DNA of 64,000 bases from the NCBI GenBank assembly GCA_030267565.1, contig BRXU01000005.1:1218001-1282000 (forward strand). The letters run 5' to 3'. The DNA is from Pleodorina starrii. Lineage: Eukaryota > Chlorophyta > Chlorophyceae > Chlamydomonadales > Volvocaceae. The translations under genes were made by a program, and so were the position numbers. The notes beneath the pieces are model-generated. The model did no database searches and was not told the origin of the DNA. It was given only the letters and a program-made list of their open reading frames with translations. Each line of letters begins with the position of its first letter. Position 1 is the stretch's first letter. This document shows positions 58,901-64,000 of the stretch, one piece after another.

Positions 58901-61900
58901 GGGGTCCATTCGGGGTCGTTCGGGATCCGTTCGGGATCGTTCGGGGTCGTTCGGGATCCGTTCGGGGTCGTTCGGGGTCGTTCGGGATCCGTTCGGGGTC
59001 GTTCGGGATCCGTTCGGGGTCGTTCGGGGTCGTTCGGGATCCGTTCGGGGTCGTTCGGGGTCCGTTCGGGGTCGTTCGGGGTCCGTTCGGGGTCGTTCGG
59101 GGTCGTTCGGGGTCGTTCGGGGTCGTTCGGGGTCGTTCGGGATCCGTTCGGGATCCGTTCGGGGTCGTTCGGGGTCGTTCGGGGTCCATTCGGGGTCGCT
59201 CGGGATCCGTTCGGGATCGTTCGGGGTCGTTCGGGATCCGTTCGGGGTCGTTCGGGGTCGTTCGGGATCCGTTCGGGGTCGTTCGGGGTCGTTCGGGATC
59301 CGTTCGGGATCCGTTCGGGATCGTTCGGGGTCGTTCGGGATCCATTCGGGGTCGTTCGGGGTCGTTCGGGATCCGTTCGGGGTCGTTCGGGGTCGTTCGG
59401 GGTCGTTCGGGGTCGTGCGGGATCCGTTTGGGATCCGTTCGGGGTCGTTCGGGGTCGTTCGGGATCTGTTCGGGGTCGTTCGGGATCCGTTCGGGATCCG
59501 TTCGGGATCGTTCGGGGTCGTTCGGGATCCGTTCGGGGTCGTTCGGGGTCGTTCGGGATCCGTTCGGGGTCGTTCGGGGTCGTTCGGGATCCGTTCGGGG
59601 TCGTTCAGGGTCCGTTCGGGGTTGTTCGGGGTCCGTTCGGGGTCGTTCGGGGTCGTTCGGGATTCGTTCGGGGTCGTTCGGGGTCGTTCGGGATCCGTTC
59701 GGGGTCGTTCGGGATCCGTTCGGGGTCGTTCGGGGTCGTTCGGGATTCGTTCGGGGTCGTTCGGGGTCCGTTCGGGGTCGTTCGGGGTCGTTCGGGATCC
59801 GTTCGGGATCCGTTCGGGGTCGTTCGGGGTCGTTCGGGATCTGTTCGGGGTCGTTCGGGATCTGTTCGGGGTCGTTCGGGGTCGTTCGGGGTCGTTCGGG
59901 ATCTGTTCGGGATCCGTTCGGGATCCGTTCGGGGTCGTTCGGGGTCGTTCGGGGTCGTTCGGGATCCGTTCGGGGTCGTTCGGGATCCGTTCGGGGTCGT
60001 TCGGGGTCGTTCGGGATCCGTTCGGGGTCGTTCGGGGTCCGTTCGGGGTCGTTCGGGGTCCGTTCGGGGTCGTTCGGGGTCGTTCGGGGTCGTTCGGGAT
60101 CCGTTCGGGGTCGTTCGGGGTCGTTCGGGATCCGTTCGGGGTCGTTCAGGGTCCGTTCGGGGTTGTTCGGGGTCCGTTCGGGGTCGTTCGGGGTCGTTCG
60201 GGATTCGTTCGGGGTCGTTCGGGGTCGTTCGGGATCCGTTCGGGGTCGTTCGGGATCCGTTCGGGGTCGTTCGGGGTCGTTCGGGATTCGTTCGGGGTCG
60301 TTCGGGGTCCGTTCGGGGTCGTTCGGGGTCGTTCGGGATCCGTTCGGGATCCGTTCGGGGTCGTTCGGGGTCGTTCGGGATCTGTTCGGGGTCGTTCGGG
60401 ATCTGTTCGGGGTCGTTCGGGGTCGTTCGGGGTCGTTCGGGGTCGTTCGGGGTCGTTCGGGGTCGTTCGGGATCTGTTCGGGATCCGTTCGGGATCCGTT
60501 CGGGGTCGTTCGGGGTCGTTCGGGGTCGTTCGGGATCCGTTCGGGGTCGTTCGGGATCCGTTCGGGGTCGTTCGGGGTCGTTCGGGATCCGTTCGGGGTC
60601 GTTCGGGGTCCGTTCGGGGTCGTTCGGGGTCCGTTCGGGGTCGTTCGGGGTCGTTAGGGGTAGTTCGGGGTCGTTCGGGGTCGTTCGGGGTCGTTCGGGA
60701 TCCGTTCGGGATCCGTTCGGGGTCGTTCGGGGTCGTTCGGGGTCCATTCGGGGTCGTTCGGGATCCGTTCGGGATCGTTCGGGGTCGTTCGGGATCCGTT
60801 CGGGGTCGTTCGGGGTCGTTCGGGATCCGTTCGGGGTCGTTCGGGATCCGTTCGGGGTCGTTCGGGGTCGTTCGGGATCCGTTCGGGGTCGTTCGGGGTC
60901 CGTTCGGGGTCGTTCGGGGTCCGTTCGGGGTCGTTCGGGGTCGTTCGGGGTCGTTCGGGGTCGTTCGGGGTCGTTCGGGATCCGTTCGGGATCCGTTCGG
61001 GGTCGTTCGGGGTCGTTCGGGGTCCATTCGGGGTCGCTCGGGATCCGTTCGGGATCGTTCGGGGTCGTTCGGGATCCGTTCGGGGTCGTTCGGGGTCGTT
61101 CGGGATCCGTTCGGGGTCGTTCGGGGTCGTTCGGGATCCGTTCGGGATCCGTTCGGGATCGTTCGGGGTCGTTCGGGATCCATTCGGGGTCGTTCGGGGT
61201 CGTTCGGGATCCGTTCGGGGTCGTTCGGGGTCGTTCGGGGTCGTTCGGGGTCGTGCGGGATCCGTTTGGGATCCGTTCGGGGTCGTTCGGGGTCGTTCGG
61301 GATCTGTTCGGGGTCGTTCGGGATCCGTTCGGGATCCGTTCGGGATCGTTCGGGGTCGTTCGGGATCCGTTCGGGGTCGTTCGGGGTCGTTCGGGATCCG
61401 TTCGGGGTCGTTCGGGATCTGTTCGGAATCGTTCGGGGTCGTTCGGGATCCGTTCGGGGTCGTTCGGGGTCGTTCGGGATCCGTTCGGGGTCGTTCGGGG
61501 TCGTTCGGGATCCGTTCGGGGTCGTTCGGGGTCGTTCGGGGACGTTCGGGGTCGTTCGGGGTCGTTCGGGATCTGTTCGGGGTCGTTCGGGATCCGTTCG
61601 GGATCCGTTCGGGATCCGTTCGGGATCGTTCGGGGTCGTTCGGGATCCGTTCGGGGTCGTTCGGGGTCGTTCGGGATCCGTTCGGGGTCGTTCGGGGTCG
61701 TTCGGGGTCGTTCGGGATCCGTTTGGGATCCGTTCGGGGTCGTTCGAGGTCGTTCGGGATCCGTTCGGGGTCGTTCGGGGTCGTTCGGGATCCGTTCGGG
61801 ATCCGTTCGGGATCGTTCGGGGTCGTTCGGGATCCGTTCGGGGTCGTTCGAGGTCGTTCGGGATCCGTTTGGGATCTGTTCGGGGTCGTTCGGGATCCGT

Positions 61901-64000
61901 TCGGGATCCGTTCGGGATCGTTCGGGGTCGTTCGGGATCCGTTCGGGGTCGTTCGGGGTCGTTCGGGATCCGTTCGGGGTCGTTCGGGGTCGTTCGGGGT
62001 CGTTCGGGGTCGTTCGGGATCCGCTCGGGGTCGTTCGGGGTCGTTCGGGATCTGTTCGGGGTCGTTCGGGATCCGTTCGGGGTCGTTCGGGGTCCGTTCG
62101 GGGTCGTTCGGGGTCCGTTCGGGGTCGTTCGGGGTCGTTCGGGGTCGTTCGGGGTCGTTCGGGGTCGTTCGGGGTCGGTCGGGATGTGTTCGGGGTCGTT
62201 CGGGATCCGTTCGGGGTCGTTCGGGATCTGTTCGGGATCCGTTCGGGATCCGTTCGGGGTCGTTCGGGGTCGTTCGGGATCTGTTCGGGGTCGTTCGGGA
62301 TCTGTTCGGGGTCGTTCGGGGTCGTTCGGGGTCGTTCGGGGTCGTTCGGGGTCGTTCGGGGTCGTTCGGGATCTGTTCGGGATCCGTTCGGGATCCGTTC
62401 GGGGTCGTTCGGGGTCGTTCGGGATCCGTTCGGGGTCGTTCGGGATCCGTTCGGGGTCGTTCGGGGTCGTTCGGGATACGTTCGGGGTCGTTCGGGGTCC
62501 GTTCGGGGTCGTTCGGGGTCCGTTCGGGGTCGTTCGGGGTCGTTCGGGGTCGTTCGGGGTCGTTCGGGGTCGTTCGGGATCCGTTCGGGATCCGTTCGGG
62601 GTCGTTCGGGGTCGTTCGGGGTCCATTCGGGGTCGTTCGGGATACGTTCGGGTTCGTTCGGGGTCGTTCGGGATCCGTTCGGGGTCGTTCGGGGTCGTTC
62701 GGGATCCGTTCGGGATCGTTCGGGGTCGTTCGGGATCCGTTCGGGGTCGTTCGGGGTCGTTCGGGATCCGTTCGGGGTCGTTCGGGGTCGTTCGGGATCT
62801 GTTCGGGATCCGTTCGGGATCCGTTCGGGGTCGTTCGGGGTCGTTCGGGATCTGTTCGGGGTCGTTCGGGATCTGTTCGGGGTCGTTCGGGGTCGTTCGG
62901 GGTCGTTCGGGGTCGTTCGGGGTCGTTCGGGGTCGTTCGGGATCTGTTCGGGATCCGTTCGGGATCCGTTCGGGGTCGTTCGGGGTCGTTCGGGATCCGT
63001 TCGGGGTCGTTCGGGATCCGTTCGGGGTCGTTCGGGGTCGTTCGGGATCCGTTCGGGGTCGTTCGGGGTCCGTTCGGGGTCGTTCGGGGTCCGTTCGGGG
63101 TCGTTCGGGGTCGTTCGGGGTCGTTCGGGGTCGTTCGGGATGCGTTCGGGATCCGTTCGGGATCCGTTCGGGGTCGTTCGGGGTCGTTCGGGGTCCATTC
63201 GGGGTCGTTCGGGATCCGTTCGGGATCGTTCGGGGTCGTTCGGGATCCGTTCGGGGTCGTTCGGGGTCGTTCGGGATCCGTTCGGGTTCGTTCGGGGTCG
63301 TTCGGGATCCGTTCGGGGTCGTTCGGGGTCGTTCGGGATCCGTTCGGGGTCGTTCGGGGTCGTTCGGGGTCGTTCGGGGTCGTTCGGGATCCGCTCGGGG
63401 TCGTTCGGGGTCGTTCGGGATCTGTTCGGGGTCGTTCGGGATCCGTTCGGGGTCGTTCGGGGTCCGTTCGGGGTCGTTCGGGGTCCGTTCGGGGTCGTTC
63501 GGGGTCGTTCGGGGTCGTTCGGGGTCGTTCGGGGTCGTTCGGGGTCGTTCGGGATCTGTTCGGGGTCGTTCGGGATCCGTTCGGGGTCGTTCGGGATCTG
63601 TTCGGGATCCGTTCGGGATCCGTTCGGGGTCGTTCGGGGTCGTTCGGGATCTGTTCGGGGTCGTTCGGGATCTGTTCGGGGTCGTTCGGGGTCGTTCGGG
63701 GTCGTTCGGGGTCCGTTCGGGGTCGTTCGGGGTCGTTCGGGTTCTGTTCGGGATCCGTTCGGGATCCGTTCGGGGTCGTTCGGGATCCGTTCGGGGTCGT
63801 TCGGGGTCGTTCGGGATCCGTTCGGGGTCGTTCGGGGTCGTTCGGGGTCGTTCGGGGTCGTTAGGGGTCCATTCGGGGTCGTTCGGGTTCCGTTCGGGAT
63901 CGTTCGGGGTCGTTCGGGATCCGTTCGGGGTCGTTCGGGGTCGTTCGGGATCCGTTCGGGGTCGTTCGGGGTCGTTCGGGGTCGTTCGGGGTCGTTCGGG
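49970..64000. repeat. Satellite-like array of 10/11-bp units, >14 kb, continuing past the window
   Basis: Uninterrupted tandem DNA made mainly of GGGGTCGTTC (10 bp) and GGGATCCGTTC (11 bp). Recurring variants are GGGATCTGTTC, GGGGTCCGTTC, GGGATCGTTC, GGGATTCGTTC, GGGGTCCATTC and GGGATCCGTTTG. By length this is roughly 1,300 units. Rare units such as GGGGTCCATTC recur in the same local context many times, showing higher-order duplication. Because the units carry no stop codon in any frame, very long ORFs appear on both strands (for example minus 58909-54194 and plus 51478-55887). They have no start context, introns or conserved domain and are not genes. Confidence 0.97.

Noticed and set aside
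51478..62626. Open reading frames of 700-1,570 codons on both strands inside the array
   Set aside because: They are produced by stop-free 10/11-bp tandem units, appear in all frames and have no domain, intron or start context.
49970..64000. CRISPR array
   Set aside because: Units are contiguous with no unique spacers, and the host is eukaryotic.

Overview
The window is nuclear DNA of a volvocalean green alga (Chlamydomonadales, Chlamydomonas/Volvox relatives). This rests on several signs. Genes are split by many short introns with GTGAGT/GTGCGT-type donors and CAG acceptors. TGTAA poly(A) signals follow several stop codons. There is a pherophorin with a hydroxyproline-type tail and several proteins with apparent plastid transit peptides. 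Coding sequence is GC-rich and Ala-rich, and a TTTTAGGG-type telomere tract sits inside an intron. No viral, bacterial or obvious transposon gene was seen.

Layout. 1-1.64 kb: 3' end of an unrecognised plus gene, then a small SecE-like plastid translocase gene (+). 2.47-3.49 kb: unrecognised two-exon gene (-). 4.6-5.0 kb: QCR9, complex III (+). 5.7-10.7 kb: ten-exon gene (-) joining a TPPP/p25-alpha-like domain to a TPR-like helical region. About 11.2-13.0 kb: unrecognised gene with a coiled-coil C-terminus (+, 5' end unresolved). 13.9-14.5 kb: doubtful Cys-rich coding segment (+). 15.3-18.7 kb: F-box/LRR protein (-). 18.7-22.2 kb: long intergenic stretch. 22.2-24.1 kb: pherophorin (+). 25.6-28.1 kb: plastid DUF1499 protein (-), divergent from HCAR, 7-hydroxymethyl chlorophyll a reductase (28.4-33.6 kb, +). 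35.1-42.8 kb: about 1,980-aa protein with three GATA-like zinc fingers (-). 45.1-49.6 kb: C-terminal half of an OSCA/CSC1/TMEM63 channel (-). 49.97-64.0 kb: an unbroken satellite-like array of 10- and 11-bp units running off the window edge.

The genes are ordinary single-copy nuclear genes with no operon logic. Plastid roles recur (SecE, DUF1499, HCAR). The most unusual element is the >14 kb array: it begins about 0.4 kb upstream of the first visible OSCA exon, so it either lies in a giant intron of that gene or has cut off its N-terminal half. Exon structures were derived by hand from reading frame, phase and splice-site agreement. Transcript evidence was not available.
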